From NCBI RefSeq assembly GCF_004367585.1, contig NZ_CP038015.1, positions 373,501-437,500 of the forward strand: a stretch of DNA of 64,000 bases. The letters are read 5' to 3'. Positions within the stretch are counted from its first letter, which is position 1, and each line of letters begins with the position of its first letter. Shown one piece after another: positions 24,505-33,878 of the stretch. A model generated the notes under the pieces. It was not told where the DNA came from. It made no database searches and saw only the letters and a list, made by a program, of their open reading frames with translations. The translations under genes were made by a program, and so were the position numbers. The DNA comes from Paenisporosarcina antarctica (GTDB lineage: Bacteria; Bacillota; Bacilli; Bacillales_A; Planococcaceae).

Positions 24505-24750
24505 ATGAATCGAAAGTGGATTGCTGGACTACTAATAGCATCCGTAAGTATAGCAGCATTGATCTTTATTATTAAAGGAGATTTATATATTGCTGTGTTG
24601 TTTATGACCGCGTTATTTGCTTTAACTAATGGCTTTCGAGCGATTAGCTTTAAAGAAAAGGGATATGAACGTGAATCTAAATGGATGAAATGGATGTCTA
24701 TTTTCTTTGCAGCCATGTTTATTGTCGTTCTTTTGGTAATTATTGTTTAA
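24505..24750 (+). CDS. Small three-helix membrane protein
   Basis: 81 residues with three predicted TM segments (about 5-23, 27-45, 60-80) and a basic loop FKEKGYERESKWMKW between the last two. AAGGAG sits 10 nt before ATG 24505. I do not recognise a named family. It lies between yidC (separated by a terminator) and sodC, and could belong to either transcript by read-through only. Confidence 0.7.
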   Translation: MNRKWIAGLLIASVSIAALIFIIKGDLYIAVLFMTALFALTNGFRAISFKEKGYERESKWMKWMSIFFAAMFIVVLLVIIV

Positions 24751-24814
24751 GGTATAAATGACCAAATTTAAGCCATCATGTTAATGAGAAATCATTTTCA
24801 TGGAGGTTTTTTTT

Positions 24815-25354
24815 GTGAAGAAATGGATGATGATAGTGTGTGTCATATTAATGGTAACAGGCTGTAGTCAACAAAAAGAGTTATTTCCAGTTAGTGGTCA
24901 AGTTGAATATTCGCTTGAAACGACAATTGTGGATTCTACTGGTAAGGGAATAGGAATAGCAGAATTAACAGAAACAGATACAGGAGTGAGAATTTTATTG
25001 CAACTAAAAGGATTAGAACCGGGCGAAAAAGCGATTCATTTCCATGAAGTAGGGAAATGCGAACATCCTGATTTTAAAACAGCAGGTGGTCATTTCAATC
25101 CCACTAAAAAGCAACATGGCTTTTATAATCCTAAAGGTTATCACGGCGGCGACCTTCCAAACTTGAAAGTGAAAAAAGATGGAGAAGTAGACTTAGAAAT
25201 TACAACTCCGAATGTAACTCTTGAAAAAGGAAAGCCAAATTCCTTACTTGATAAGGATGGAAGTTCAATAATTATTCATGAAAATGCAGACGATTACGTA
25301 ACTGATCCTTCTGGAAATTCAGGAGATCGAATTGCATGTGGTGTTATAAATTGA
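24815..25354 (+). CDS. sodC: Cu/Zn superoxide dismutase lipoprotein
   Basis: 179-residue SodC (YojM-like) anchored outside the membrane by a lipid: signal peptide ending in the lipobox VTGC. All metal ligands seem present: HxH in IHFHEVGKC, GGHFNP, KKQHGF (bridging His), YHGGDLPN and IIIHENADDY; the disulfide Cys are in GKCEHP and RIACGVI. This matters because B. subtilis YojM lacks a Cu ligand; here the active site looks complete, so dismutase activity is plausible. GTG 24815 is 8 nt after GGAGG; ATG 24800 overlaps the SD. Confidence 0.92.
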   Translation: MKKWMMIVCVILMVTGCSQQKELFPVSGQVEYSLETTIVDSTGKGIGIAELTETDTGVRILLQLKGLEPGEKAIHFHEVGKCEHPDFKTAGGHFNPTKKQHGFYNPKGYHGGDLPNLKVKKDGEVDLEITTPNVTLEKGKPNSLLDKDGSSIIIHENADDYVTDPSGNSGDRIACGVIN

Positions 25355-25403
25355 ACTAACCACCACCTTTGAAGTGAAAGAGGAACTTTCGCAATATAAA
25401 ATA

Positions 25404-25440
25404 AAAAACAAGTAACCATTAACGGTTACTTGTTTTTTTA
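25404..25440. terminator. Bidirectional terminator after sodC
   Basis: AAAAAACAAGTAACC / GGTTACTTGTTTTTT around ATTAAC. The stop codon of the converging 38-residue ORF falls in its right arm. Confidence 0.88.
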
Positions 25441-25535
25441 TTATTTTCATTCGTTCTATCTTTTTTACGATTTTCTAAAATTTCATCTAATTGTTGCATT
25501 AATAAAAGGACGTCAAATTTAGAGATTCGTGACAT
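25419..25535 (-). CDS. 38-residue helical small ORF
   Basis: Unrecognised. An amphipathic helix MSRISKFDVLLLMQQLDEIL is followed by a basic, Asn-rich tail. ACAGGAG sits about 10 nt before ATG 25535, and the stop lies in a terminator arm, so the unit is bounded. No Cys, no TM helix. Could be a small regulatory or structural peptide; no family known to me. Confidence 0.45.
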   Translation of the reverse strand: MSRISKFDVLLLMQQLDEILENRKKDRTNENNKKTSNR

Positions 25536-25675
25536 TTAGGTACACTCCTGTCTCGATTTTCCTAAATGATAAGAAAGAAGTATGTATTGTTATTTTCTTT
25601 CATTCATATTCAGCTATCTATCTATTTATTCGAGACAAAATCATTGTTTATGACCGTAATATTTAAAATAGAACT

Positions 25676-26833
25676 TTAGTAGGAGAATTTTTTTCTAGTC
25701 AGTAATACAAGAACTATAGCTGGAAATGAAAATAAGCTCATACCAAGAAAAGCAAGGCCAGGACTAATCTCGTACAAATAACCACCAGCAAAAGTTAGAA
25801 CTGCTGTACTTAAACTCATCGCAAAAGCTGCATACATACCTTGAGCTGCAGGTATTTCATTATGAGATAAACGTTTAGAGATAAATTGAATAAAAGCATA
25901 ATGGGCGACGCCGAATGAAACAGCGTGTAACAATTGTGTTAATACAAAAATCCAAATCGTTGGAAATAGAAAAATTAGAATCCATCGCAAAGTAGAACCA
26001 GTTCCTGCAATTAAAAACATAGTTGATACTTTTGTTTTCGAGAAAAGTAAATCAGCACGTGCGAAGAATAAAATCTCCAACATAATAGCTACATTTAATA
26101 TAAATCCAATATATAAACTATTCACACCAAGATCCTGCAAATAAATATACCCAAAATTATAATAAGAAGCATGAGCCCCTTGAAGTAGAATGGCTAATAT
26201 GAGTACAATTACAAATGGTTTAGAAGATAGTAAACGTTTAAGATCTGATTTTTTTTGACTCTTTTTAGTCTGTTCTGGTTGTATCATTAGAATTGCTGGA
26301 GAAGGACGAGTATATAAATACCACATTAAAGCCAGTCCAACTAACATTATCCATAAGATTGCTTTTTCACTCCATATGGCTGTTGCTGCTCCGATTAATA
26401 GTAAACCAAACGTAAAACCAGCAGATCCGAAAGATCGGCTTTTTCCATAATGAATACGATCTGATTTCATTAATACTGAAGCGCTACTCTCCATGGCAGG
26501 TAGTAAAACTGGATAGACAATACTAAATACAATGGTAATGGCGAGTAAGGGAATAAATGAGTCAGCTATAATGTATAAAGCCATAATAAGGAAGGCCAAC
26601 AATGCTGTCCATATCAAAACCTTTCGAATAGCAAACAGTTTAGTGGCGGCGGGAAATAACACAAATGTTGAAAAAGCGCGTGCTAGCATTCCTGAACCCA
26701 TAATGATGCTTGCCTGAAAAACGGAGAGACCTTTTTCAGTTGTTAACCATCCAGTCCAGTAAGGAAGAAAAACGCCCCATGTAAAGAAGAACGCGAAGAA
26801 GTTTATAGATAACCATTTTTGAGAATTTATCAT
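25676..26833 (-). CDS. MFS transporter, HcaT/YwbF-like
   Basis: 385-residue 12-helix transporter of the phenylpropionate-permease (PPP/HcaT) branch of the major facilitator superfamily, similar to B. subtilis YwbF. N-terminus SINFFAFFFTWGVFLPYWTGWL; a basic central loop QPEQTKKSQKKSDLKRLL divides the two six-helix halves; GKSRSFGSAGFTFG is the conserved loop after helix 4. ATG 26833 follows GAGGT. Substrate unknown (aromatic acids or nucleosides in relatives). Monocistronic and divergent from the M15 peptidase gene. Confidence 0.85.
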   Translation of the reverse strand: MINSQKWLSINFFAFFFTWGVFLPYWTGWLTTEKGLSVFQASIIMGSGMLARAFSTFVLFPAATKLFAIRKVLIWTALLAFLIMALYIIADSFIPLLAITIVFSIVYPVLLPAMESSASVLMKSDRIHYGKSRSFGSAGFTFGLLLIGAATAIWSEKAILWIMLVGLALMWYLYTRPSPAILMIQPEQTKKSQKKSDLKRLLSSKPFVIVLILAILLQGAHASYYNFGYIYLQDLGVNSLYIGFILNVAIMLEILFFARADLLFSKTKVSTMFLIAGTGSTLRWILIFLFPTIWIFVLTQLLHAVSFGVAHYAFIQFISKRLSHNEIPAAQGMYAAFAMSLSTAVLTFAGGYLYEISPGLAFLGMSLFSFPAIVLVLLTRKKFSY

Positions 26834-26952
26834 TATTGAACCTCGAATCTATAGCGAATGTCTAACTTATTATAGCGAAAAATAAGGATCAGTGTCATCT
26901 TATAACAAACTAATGGTAAAATGAGAGTACGTTAAATGAAAGAAGGCAACTC

Positions 26953-27846
26953 ATGCAATCTCGTAAATTACGATTCAATAAAACTGACAAAAAAAAATGG
27001 CCAATCGTGGTCAGCATAATAATTGCTAGTATTCTCATCATTGTACCTGTGACTTGGATAGGATTACACAACTGGGATCTTGATAAAAGCTTATCTGCAC
27101 TAAATATAGCAACACAGGCAGATGAACCAACGCAAATTATTTCTGATACGCAAGATAAATCAACAGGTGAAACTACGGATGAAGAAGATCAAAATCCTGT
27201 TCCAAATGAGAAACCAAAGGAAATTGAAACGCCGGATGAATCTCCTGATGAGCCAAAAGAAAGCCCATCACCGCCAGTAGAGAAACCAGCAAATAATATG
27301 TATATTCCAAATCAAAAACACCCGACATCTGCCACGATTATTGATGGATTTTTAGTAGTTAATAAAAGATATCCTTTACCAACAGACTATAATATAGGCG
27401 AGGATCCAAATGCCCGTGCAGGATTCAATCAAATGGCTGCAGCTGCAAAACTTGATGGCTTTGATCTTATGGCATTTAGTACATTTCGTTCATTTGAGCG
27501 ACAAGAAGTTTTATATAATCAGTATGTTGAAAAAGATGGACAACAAATTGCAGACCAATATAGCGCACGCCCTGGTTATTCTGAGCATCAAACCGGGTTA
27601 GCATTCGATATCGGAGAGAAAAACTTTGAACAACACTGGGCTTCTGTATCGTTTGGTGAAACGCCCGCTGGGGTGTGGGTTGCACAAAATGCACATTTCT
27701 ATGGCTTTACCTTACGTTATCCCTTAGGTAAAGAAGAAATTACAGGCTATATGCATGAGTCTTGGCATTACCGCTATGTCGGTGTTGAGGCAGCAACAGA
27801 TATGTATATGCACAAACAAACGCTAGAAGAATATTTAGAATTGTAA
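26953..27846 (+). CDS. M15 D-alanyl-D-alanine carboxypeptidase (YodJ/LdcB-like)
   Basis: 297 residues. An N-terminal TM anchor (about 17-37), a Pro/Glu/Asp/Lys-rich linker (about 60-115) that spans the wall, then a VanY-type metallopeptidase domain. The Zn site is YSEHQTGLAFDIG (SxHxxGxAxD) and ESWHYRYVG (HxxH-type third ligand), with RAGFNQM and STFRSFERQ before them. It trims D-Ala from peptidoglycan stem peptides outside the membrane. Its natural terminator was split by the IS element (see 27908-29458), so its transcript may now run into the IS. Confidence 0.92.
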   Translation: MQSRKLRFNKTDKKKWPIVVSIIIASILIIVPVTWIGLHNWDLDKSLSALNIATQADEPTQIISDTQDKSTGETTDEEDQNPVPNEKPKEIETPDESPDEPKESPSPPVEKPANNMYIPNQKHPTSATIIDGFLVVNKRYPLPTDYNIGEDPNARAGFNQMAAAAKLDGFDLMAFSTFRSFERQEVLYNQYVEKDGQQIADQYSARPGYSEHQTGLAFDIGEKNFEQHWASVSFGETPAGVWVAQNAHFYGFTLRYPLGKEEITGYMHESWHYRYVGVEAATDMYMHKQTLEEYLEL

Positions 27847-28051
27847 TTGATACGTGTAATTAACTGAGTGTGGACTATGAGAAAAGTATTAGACATTCTG
27901 GTCTGTTAAAAAACGAAGAGGAAGAGGAAAGTGATAACTGAACTGAACCCCGAATAATGGACACTTTAAAAAAAGTGACCCTATCCGGGGTTTTTTCTAT
28001 TCATAGACCCGTTATACTTGAAGATATCTATTATGGACGGGAGCTTTTCAG

Positions 28052-28471
28052 ATGAGCAAAATTATATTCAATGAACATCAAGTAAGACAAATTGAGTCAA
28101 ATCCTAATGTGACCTCTGTGTCTGATCGTACAATCCAATACACTTATGACTTCAAAGTTCGTGCAGTAAAAGAAAATTTGGCTGGAAAAGGGCCTGTTCA
28201 AATCTTTACTGAAAATGGATTTGACCTTGAGGTTATTGGAACCAATAAGATTCAATTATCAGTAGCTCGTTGGAGAAAAATATTTAACACTCATGGAGAA
28301 TTGGGTTTTCAGGAGGAGCGCCGCGGAAAAGCTAGTACCGGTCGACCTTCTACTAAAGACGTATCTGCAGAAAAGCAGTTAGAGAAGGCAGAAGCGCGGA
28401 TCAAATACCTTGAGGCCGAGCTGGAGCTACTAAAAAAGCTAGAAGAACTAGAAGGGAAGGTGAAGAAATAG
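28052..28471 (+). CDS. IS3 OrfA (helix-turn-helix protein)
   Basis: 139-residue first frame of the IS. N-terminal DNA-binding region with TYDFKVRAVKENLAGKG and LSVARWRKIFNTHGELG; C-terminal Lys/Glu-rich leucine-zipper-like coil EKAEARIKYLEAELELLKKL, the usual oligomerisation helix of IS3 OrfA. ATG 28052 follows GGGAG. The heptamer AAAAAAG at 28432-28438 (frame A_AAA_AAG) lies in the zipper region and would let a share of ribosomes continue in the OrfB frame. Confidence 0.92.
   Translation: MSKIIFNEHQVRQIESNPNVTSVSDRTIQYTYDFKVRAVKENLAGKGPVQIFTENGFDLEVIGTNKIQLSVARWRKIFNTHGELGFQEERRGKASTGRPSTKDVSAEKQLEKAEARIKYLEAELELLKKLEELEGKVKK
28432..28438 (+). promoter_or_regulatory. Programmed -1 frameshift heptamer
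   Basis: A_AAA_AAG in the OrfA frame, the canonical slippery site of IS3 elements. After a -1 slip the frame is open without a stop through OrfB. Confidence 0.8.
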
Positions 28472-28536
28472 TTCTAGAATCACATGAGAAATACGAAGTC
28501 ATAAATCATGTCATTCGAAAGTATCAGCTGAAGAAT

Positions 28537-29379
28537 ATGGTTTCTCATCTTTGTAAAATGGCCGATGTTAGCCGAAGTGGTTATTATGAGTGGATCGAAA
28601 ATATTGAGAGTCGTGCGATTCGTGAAGAACAAGATTATCAAGACTATTTACTATTGAAAAGCATTTATGATGCCAAAAGGGGGAAAATCGGCTACCGCGG
28701 GTTTTACATGGCTCTTGAAGATTTACTAGTAACGCCCATGAATCATAAAAAGATTCTTCGTTTGATGCGTAGGTTCAATCTATTCGCTAAGATAAGACGA
28801 GCAAACCCTTATAAAAATTGTGCGAAAGCTACTCATGCGCACCGAAAAATTCCGAATCGACTGAATAGACAATTCAAACAAGACGAACCAGGCAAAGTGC
28901 TTTTGACTGACATCACATACCTTCCGTATGGAAGTGGTCAAACCGCTTACCTATCATGTGTTAAAGACGTTGCCACACGTGAGATTATGGCTTATGAGCT
29001 TTCAACTAGTTTAAGTATGCGAATTGTTTTTCGTACTCTTGCTAAATTAGAAGCATCATTAGGAGGAAATATTCATCCAGAAGCGATGATCCACTCAGAT
29101 CAAGGATTCCATTACACACATCCAGATTTTCAAGAACTTGTGAAAGAAATGGGTCTAGTTCAATCCATGTCACGTCGTGGAAATTGTATAGACAATGCCC
29201 CTATGGAGTCATTCTTTGGCCATTTTAAGGATGATGTAGATTACAAGGAAGCAGTGAGTTTGGTAGACCTGAAGTGTATGATTGATGACTATATGATGCA
29301 TTACAATACAACACGTAAACAATGGGACTTAAAAAAGATGACTCCGGCACAATACCGAAGTCATCTAATCGCAACATAA
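28537..29379 (+). CDS. IS3 OrfB DDE transposase
   Basis: 280 residues from the first ATG; as an OrfAB fusion the frame extends back through 28432. The N-terminal HTH_21 region has MADVSRSGYYEWI. The catalytic triad of the rve domain is complete: Asp in LLTDITYLPY, Asp in IHSDQGFHYTH and Glu in NAPMESFFGHFKDD. No internal stop or frameshift. The genuine transposase is probably the OrfAB fusion made by -1 frameshifting rather than this shorter product. Confidence 0.93.
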   Translation: MVSHLCKMADVSRSGYYEWIENIESRAIREEQDYQDYLLLKSIYDAKRGKIGYRGFYMALEDLLVTPMNHKKILRLMRRFNLFAKIRRANPYKNCAKATHAHRKIPNRLNRQFKQDEPGKVLLTDITYLPYGSGQTAYLSCVKDVATREIMAYELSTSLSMRIVFRTLAKLEASLGGNIHPEAMIHSDQGFHYTHPDFQELVKEMGLVQSMSRRGNCIDNAPMESFFGHFKDDVDYKEAVSLVDLKCMIDDYMMHYNTTRKQWDLKKMTPAQYRSHLIAT

Positions 29380-29545
29380 ATTACAGGTACCTTTTTATTA
29401 AACTGTCCGTTAATAAGGGCTCAGTTCAAACGTCACTTTCCTCTTCCTCTTCGTTTTTATTTAATTCATTGAGAAACAGGGTCAAGAGACTCAACTTTAT
29501 CCTGATTATTCATATGAAAGGATTGCGTAATCAAATGTGTGTTGA

Positions 29546-30043
29546 TTACCGATTATTAATGGTTTCAGGATACATATCGTGATTCATCATGCGATGTGTT
29601 GCCATCTCTTCATATTTTGTGCCAGGTTTTCCGTAGTTTGTATAAGGGTCAATACTAATGCCACCACGTGGCGTGAATTTCCCCCAAACTTCGATGTAGC
29701 GCGGTTCCATCAGTTTAATTAAATCATTTAGAATGATATTCATGCAATCTTCATGGAAATCCCCATGATTTCTAAAACTAAATAAGTATAATTTAAGAGA
29801 CTTACTTTCAACCATGTTAATTTCAGGTATATAACTAATATATATCGTAGCGAAATCGGGTTGACTCGTAATCGGACATAAAGAAGTGAACTCTGGACAA
29901 TTAAACTTCACAAAATAGTCTCGATATGGATGTTTGTTTTCAAATGATTCCAAAACGCCAGGATTATATGAAAAGTCATATTGTACATTTTGGTTACCTA
30001 ATAAATTAATTCCTTGTAAGTCTTCTTTTTGACGACCAGTCAT
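29546..30043 (-). CDS. queF: NADPH-dependent 7-cyano-7-deazaguanine reductase
   Basis: 165 residues, exactly the length of B. subtilis QueF (unimodular type). It reduces preQ0 to preQ1, the last step before insertion into tRNA. The catalytic Cys is in [14 protein letters not shown], and the NADPH/substrate block [20 protein letters not shown] is complete. ATG 30043 is set by AAGGAGG 8 nt upstream; the frame is open to 30070 without an SD. Last gene of queCDEF, 16 bp after queE. Confidence 0.97.
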   Translation of the reverse strand: MTGRQKEDLQGINLLGNQNVQYDFSYNPGVLESFENKHPYRDYFVKFNCPEFTSLCPITSQPDFATIYISYIPEINMVESKSLKLYLFSFRNHGDFHEDCMNIILNDLIKLMEPRYIEVWGKFTPRGGISIDPYTNYGKPGTKYEEMATHRMMNHDMYPETINNR

Positions 30044-30059
30044 CTTTGGTTCCTCCTTG

Positions 30060-30767
30060 TTAAACACCACGTTTATTTCCCCAAATTAATGCGTGTAATT
30101 GAGGTAATACTTTCGCATCATTCATGATGGTAGACTTCATAGAACGATCAATTAACCATTCGAAGCGTTTTAATAATAATGAAACCAAAGCTTGATCATC
30201 AATAGTTAAGACGTCATCGTTTCCAACTTGCAAGAAGAAAGGAACAGTAGGATAACGTTGATGAATCACCTCTGCATAGGTGAAATCCTCATCATTGAAG
30301 ACGACAACTTTTAAGCTTGCATTGGCAACTTTTAAATTGTGCATAAATGTATCGAGCTTATTAAAATCCGTTGTCATTAAAGAACTCGGTGGTTTTGGGG
30401 AAATGGTTACATCGTCAATATCCAGTAACCAATCTTGCCAATAAGATCCTTGCGTCTCAACCGCTACTTTCCAACCTTGTTCGTGACACTGATTGATTAA
30501 TTCACCTAATCCTTTATGAAGAGCCGGATTACCTCCAGAAATGGTGATATGAGAAAAAGCCTCTCCACCAATGTCTTTTAAAGAGCTAATAATTTCTTCC
30601 GCTTTCATCGCTGTGCTTTTTCCAGAGCCATCCCAAGTGAATTTCGAGTCGCACCATGAACAAGAGTAGTCACAACCACCAGTACGAACAAACATCGTCT
30701 TTTGCCCGATGACCATACCTTCACCTTGAATAGTAGGACCAAATATCTCCATCACGGGTATCTTCAT
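30060..30767 (-). CDS. queE: 7-carboxy-7-deazaguanine synthase
   Basis: 235-residue radical-SAM enzyme that converts carboxy-tetrahydropterin to 7-carboxy-7-deazaguanine. The SAM-cluster motif CxxxCxxC is in [23 protein letters not shown] at the N-terminus and [11 protein letters not shown] are typical. It overlaps queD by 4 bp (ATGA). Confidence 0.96.
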   Translation of the reverse strand: MKIPVMEIFGPTIQGEGMVIGQKTMFVRTGGCDYSCSWCDSKFTWDGSGKSTAMKAEEIISSLKDIGGEAFSHITISGGNPALHKGLGELINQCHEQGWKVAVETQGSYWQDWLLDIDDVTISPKPPSSLMTTDFNKLDTFMHNLKVANASLKVVVFNDEDFTYAEVIHQRYPTVPFFLQVGNDDVLTIDDQALVSLLLKRFEWLIDRSMKSTIMNDAKVLPQLHALIWGNKRGV

Positions 30768-31189
30768 AACAGATCCTCCGCTCTTGGACGATAAACAACA
30801 TAGCTAGTAGGAGTTTCTCGAACTAGAACTTGTATACATTTTGGTTCATGTACAAGTGTCTTCAAGTTATTTTGAATTGTTTTCCAAATTTCTTCAGCCA
30901 CTTGTTCGGTAGTTGGAAACTTATCTTCAAATTCTTCGTGGTTATTAAGAACTGTATGATCATATCTTTTGTGGACTAGGTTTTTAATTATCTTAAAATC
31001 TATGAGAAAGCCCATTTCATCTAATTGATCACCAGCAATTGTAATGTTTATAAAATACGTATGACCATGCAAATATTGACAGTTTCCAGCGTCATCATGA
31101 GGAATGAAATGCGCTGCAGACAAATGCATATCTTTATTTAATTCGAATCGATACGTATGAGGTGTTTGTGGATAGAATTGTTGAATCAT
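30764..31189 (-). CDS. queD: 6-carboxytetrahydropterin synthase
   Basis: 141-residue member of the PTPS/QueD family; converts dihydroneopterin triphosphate to 6-carboxytetrahydropterin. Zn ligands are in LSAAHFIPH and YLHGHTYFI. The catalytic Glu of this family is likely in VRETPTSY; the usual catalytic Cys is in GNCQYLHGH. Start and stop overlap neighbours by 4 bp on each side, so it is tightly coupled. Confidence 0.96.
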   Translation of the reverse strand: MIQQFYPQTPHTYRFELNKDMHLSAAHFIPHDDAGNCQYLHGHTYFINITIAGDQLDEMGFLIDFKIIKNLVHKRYDHTVLNNHEEFEDKFPTTEQVAEEIWKTIQNNLKTLVHEPKCIQVLVRETPTSYVVYRPRAEDLL

Positions 31190-31854
31190 TTCGCTCCACT
31201 TCCTTGTTTTTCTTCAAGGTAAGTGGTTAACCCGTTTTGTCGTAATACACAAGATGGACATTTACCACAGCCATCTCCACGAATACCTTCATAACACGTT
31301 AGTGTACGTGTACGAACGAAATCTAATGCATCTAAATCGTCTGCCATTTTCCATGTTTCAGCTTTGTTTAACCACATTAAAGGGGTTTGAAATTCTAGTG
31401 AAGAATCCATTGCTAAGTTAATGGATACATTAAGTGCTTTTACGAATACATCACGGCAATCTGGATATCCACTAAAATCAGTTTCACAAACGCCGGTGAT
31501 AATATGACGAGCACCAATTGATTGTGCATAAACTGCAGCAAAGGAAAGGAATAAATGGTTTCTTCCTGGGACAAAAGTAGAAGGTAACTCTTCACTCGTT
31601 CCTTCTGTTACAGCAATATCACTTCTAGTTAAAGCATTTGCTGCTAATTGGTTAATTAATTTCATGTCCAGTACTTTAAAGGGAACGTTTAATTCTTTTG
31701 CTATTTCTTCTGCACATGTAATTTCTTCTATATGACGTTGACCGTAGTCAAAGGTGACTGTATACACTTCTTGATACTGTGTTAAAGCCCATAACAGACA
31801 AGTTGTACTATCTTGTCCTCCACTAAATACGACAACTGCTTTATCTTGTTTCAT
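31186..31854 (-). CDS. queC: 7-cyano-7-deazaguanine synthase
   Basis: 222-residue ATP-dependent ligase that converts 7-carboxy-7-deazaguanine to preQ0. PP-loop [11 protein letters not shown] at the N-terminus; four-Cys Zn site in [16 protein letters not shown] near the C-terminus. First gene of the operon, about 125 nt after the preQ1 riboswitch terminator. Confidence 0.97.
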   Translation of the reverse strand: MKQDKAVVVFSGGQDSTTCLLWALTQYQEVYTVTFDYGQRHIEEITCAEEIAKELNVPFKVLDMKLINQLAANALTRSDIAVTEGTSEELPSTFVPGRNHLFLSFAAVYAQSIGARHIITGVCETDFSGYPDCRDVFVKALNVSINLAMDSSLEFQTPLMWLNKAETWKMADDLDALDFVRTRTLTCYEGIRGDGCGKCPSCVLRQNGLTTYLEEKQGSGAK

Positions 31855-31979
31855 TACTCATTTCCCCTTTTGAAGAATGAGAATTCGGCATCTCCATGGC
31901 AGGTGATTCCATCCTGTAATAGTCCTTGTAAACACGGGTGTATTACAATTGAATGAACTGAATTGAGTCTATTACAGCA

Positions 31980-32008
31980 CAAAAAAACTGTAGAACGCGA
32001 CAGTTTTC
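31980..32008 (-). terminator. Riboswitch-controlled terminator of queCDEF
   Basis: Minus strand AAAACTGT / ACAGTTTT around CGCGTTCT, followed by TTTTTTT; directly downstream of the preQ1 aptamer. Confidence 0.85.
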
Positions 32009-32011
32009 ACC

Positions 32012-32045
32012 TTAGTTTTTTATAGAGGGAGTTTGCGAACCTCTT
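32012..32045 (-). ncRNA. preQ1-I riboswitch
   Basis: On the minus strand AGAGGTTCGCAAACTCCCTC followed by TATAAAAAACTAA: P1 stem, C-rich loop and the A-rich tail that forms the H-type pseudoknot. It precedes a terminator and the queuosine precursor operon, so preQ1 binding should stop transcription (OFF switch). Confidence 0.93.
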
Positions 32046-32154
32046 CCTATTTGTGTACATTGTAAATAATAATAATAGCATAAAACTGATCGAGTTCCTA
32101 AGAAATGCTGATTTTCACAAATGCATAAATGTTTAAACTATTGATTGAAATGCA

Positions 32155-32193
32155 CAAAAAGGCATGAAGAGTATAATCACCTTCATGCTTTAA
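32155..32193 (-). terminator. cls terminator
   Basis: Minus strand AAAGCATGAAG / CTTCATGCCTTT around GTGATTATACT with TTTTT. Confidence 0.85.
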
Positions 32194-32206
32194 TAGAAAT
32201 GTCATT

Positions 32207-33661
32207 TTAAAGAACGGGAGACAAAAGTCTTGATAGGGACTCTTTCATTTTGATAATACGTGATCTTTCTTTATACAATGCCATAGTAAGCTCTGTCGAT
32301 AAAAGCATGTCTTGTTCGAACAACTCAGCTAATTGATGGGATGTTTCTCGATCATAAATAAAAGCGTTTACTTCGAAATTCAATTTAAAACTTCGTAAAT
32401 CAATATTTGCGGTTCCAACAGTTGATGCTTCATCATCTACTACAACCATCTTCGTATGTAGGAAGCCATTTTCATAAATATAGACTTTTGCACCAGCTTT
32501 GAGAAGGTTACCCACATAAGAATAAGTAGCCCAGTAAACAAACATATGATCAGGTTTATTTGGAATCATAATACGCACGTCAATTCCTGATAAGCAAGCT
32601 ATGCGAAGGGAATCCATAAAGCTAGCATCCGGAATAAAATAGGGTGTTTGAATATATATATATTTTTTGGCCATGTTAATTAGTTTTAAATAACCATTTT
32701 TTATTTGTTCCCATTCAGAATCTGGACCACTTGAAACAATTTGTATACCAACAGAACCTTTTAGAGGAATAGCAGGGAAATAACGATCAGAGTATTCAAT
32801 TTCATAATCCTTTGAAGCTTGATTCCAATCTAAAATAAATCGTGTTTGAAGGGGGTGGACTGCACTTCCTTCTAAGCGTAAATGTGTATCACGCCAATAA
32901 CCAAATTTTTGATCCAATCCTAAATATTCATCTCCTACGTTAAACCCACCTATATAACCAATGCGTCCATCTACAACGACGATTTTACGGTGATTACGGA
33001 AATTTAATCGTGGATTCACAAGAGGCATGATCGAAGGGAAAAACGTTTCTACGTCTCCCCCAGAGTCGGTCAGTTCTTGAAAATCGTTCTTTTTCACACC
33101 TCGTGAACCCATATCATCAAAGAGTAAACGAACTTTAACACCTTGTTTGGCTTTTCTAACTAAGACATCATAAATACGAGTACCAAGTCTATCTAATCGA
33201 AAAATGTAGTATTGGATATGAATATGATCTTTCGCACGATCCAAATCTTCTAGTAAAGCCGAAAATTTCTTTTCACCGTCATTAAAAATGGTCACGGCAT
33301 TATCTTGAGTTAATACAGCGTGATTGTTACGTAAATGCATGTAGATCATATCTTTATACACGAGGGAGTCGGAAAGTCGAAATTCAAAAGTGCCAGCTTC
33401 AATTGCTTCTATTTGATAATCTATTAAGTTATCTATGCCAATTTGGCTCCGACCTTCCCAACGAAATAAATGTTTCTGACGTAACTGTCGACCTAAAAGC
33501 AAGTAAACAATAAATCCAATCACTGGGATGAAAAATAGTATCATTAACCAAGCCCATGTTGCAGAAGCATCTCGACGTTCTAAAAATATTAAAAAAATGG
33601 CTAAAAATATATTTAATATTATAATTGAAGAAAATCCGAAACTAAGTAAATTTTCAAACAT
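32207..33661 (-). CDS. cls: Cardiolipin synthase
   Basis: 484 residues. Two N-terminal TM helices (about 5-28, 35-55), then two phospholipase-D modules with HKD motifs NHRKIVVVDGRIGYIGG and LHTKMVVVDDEASTVGTANID. It condenses two phosphatidylglycerols to cardiolipin in the cytoplasmic membrane. Length and domains agree with Bacillus ClsA. ATG 33661 follows CAGGAGGG. Monocistronic, separated by terminators on its downstream side. Confidence 0.96.
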   Translation of the reverse strand: MFENLLSFGFSSIIILNIFLAIFLIFLERRDASATWAWLMILFFIPVIGFIVYLLLGRQLRQKHLFRWEGRSQIGIDNLIDYQIEAIEAGTFEFRLSDSLVYKDMIYMHLRNNHAVLTQDNAVTIFNDGEKKFSALLEDLDRAKDHIHIQYYIFRLDRLGTRIYDVLVRKAKQGVKVRLLFDDMGSRGVKKNDFQELTDSGGDVETFFPSIMPLVNPRLNFRNHRKIVVVDGRIGYIGGFNVGDEYLGLDQKFGYWRDTHLRLEGSAVHPLQTRFILDWNQASKDYEIEYSDRYFPAIPLKGSVGIQIVSSGPDSEWEQIKNGYLKLINMAKKYIYIQTPYFIPDASFMDSLRIACLSGIDVRIMIPNKPDHMFVYWATYSYVGNLLKAGAKVYIYENGFLHTKMVVVDDEASTVGTANIDLRSFKLNFEVNAFIYDRETSHQLAELFEQDMLLSTELTMALYKERSRIIKMKESLSRLLSPVL

Positions 33662-33878
33662 TTAGTCCCTCCTGTATTACGTAACGTCGTTTAATTGTAA
33701 ATAAGTATAGCTTACAGAAACCTAATAAAGAAGGGAATTAAGTTTCCTATATATTTGATTGTTTTTCCTGTTAGTAGTTTACCTATTTTTTTGTAAGCTC
33801 AAACAGATGCTTTGTGAGAGAATGGAACTAAAGCAAAACAAGGTATGTACTAGTTAATAAATGATTGTGGGTGCAAAT

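Larger units (their letters stand above)
27939..29428 (+). mobile_element. IS3-family insertion sequence, complete
   Basis: 1490-bp element with ends TGAACTGA...TCAGTTCA. The terminal inverted repeats share about 25 of the first 31 bases (TGAACTGAACCC at the left, TGAACTGAGCCC at the right). A 3-bp direct repeat AAC flanks it (27936-27938 and 29429-29431). Two overlapping frames encode a helix-turn-helix OrfA and a DDE OrfB with a canonical -1 slippery site between them. All catalytic residues are present, so it may be active. Size, end sequence and 3-bp target duplication agree with IS3. Confidence 0.95.
27908..29458. terminator. Bidirectional terminator split by the IS
   Basis: A 26-bp arm at 27909-27934 and its exact reverse complement at 29433-29458 flank the IS. 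Removing the element and one AAC copy leaves a perfect hairpin with loop TAACG and T-tracts on both sides, between the convergent M15 and queF genes. Confidence 0.9.

Noticed and set aside
29529..29549. TAATCAA / TTGATTA hairpin at the queF stop as terminator
   Set aside because: No T-tract on the queF strand; the real terminator arm is the IS-split hairpin further on.
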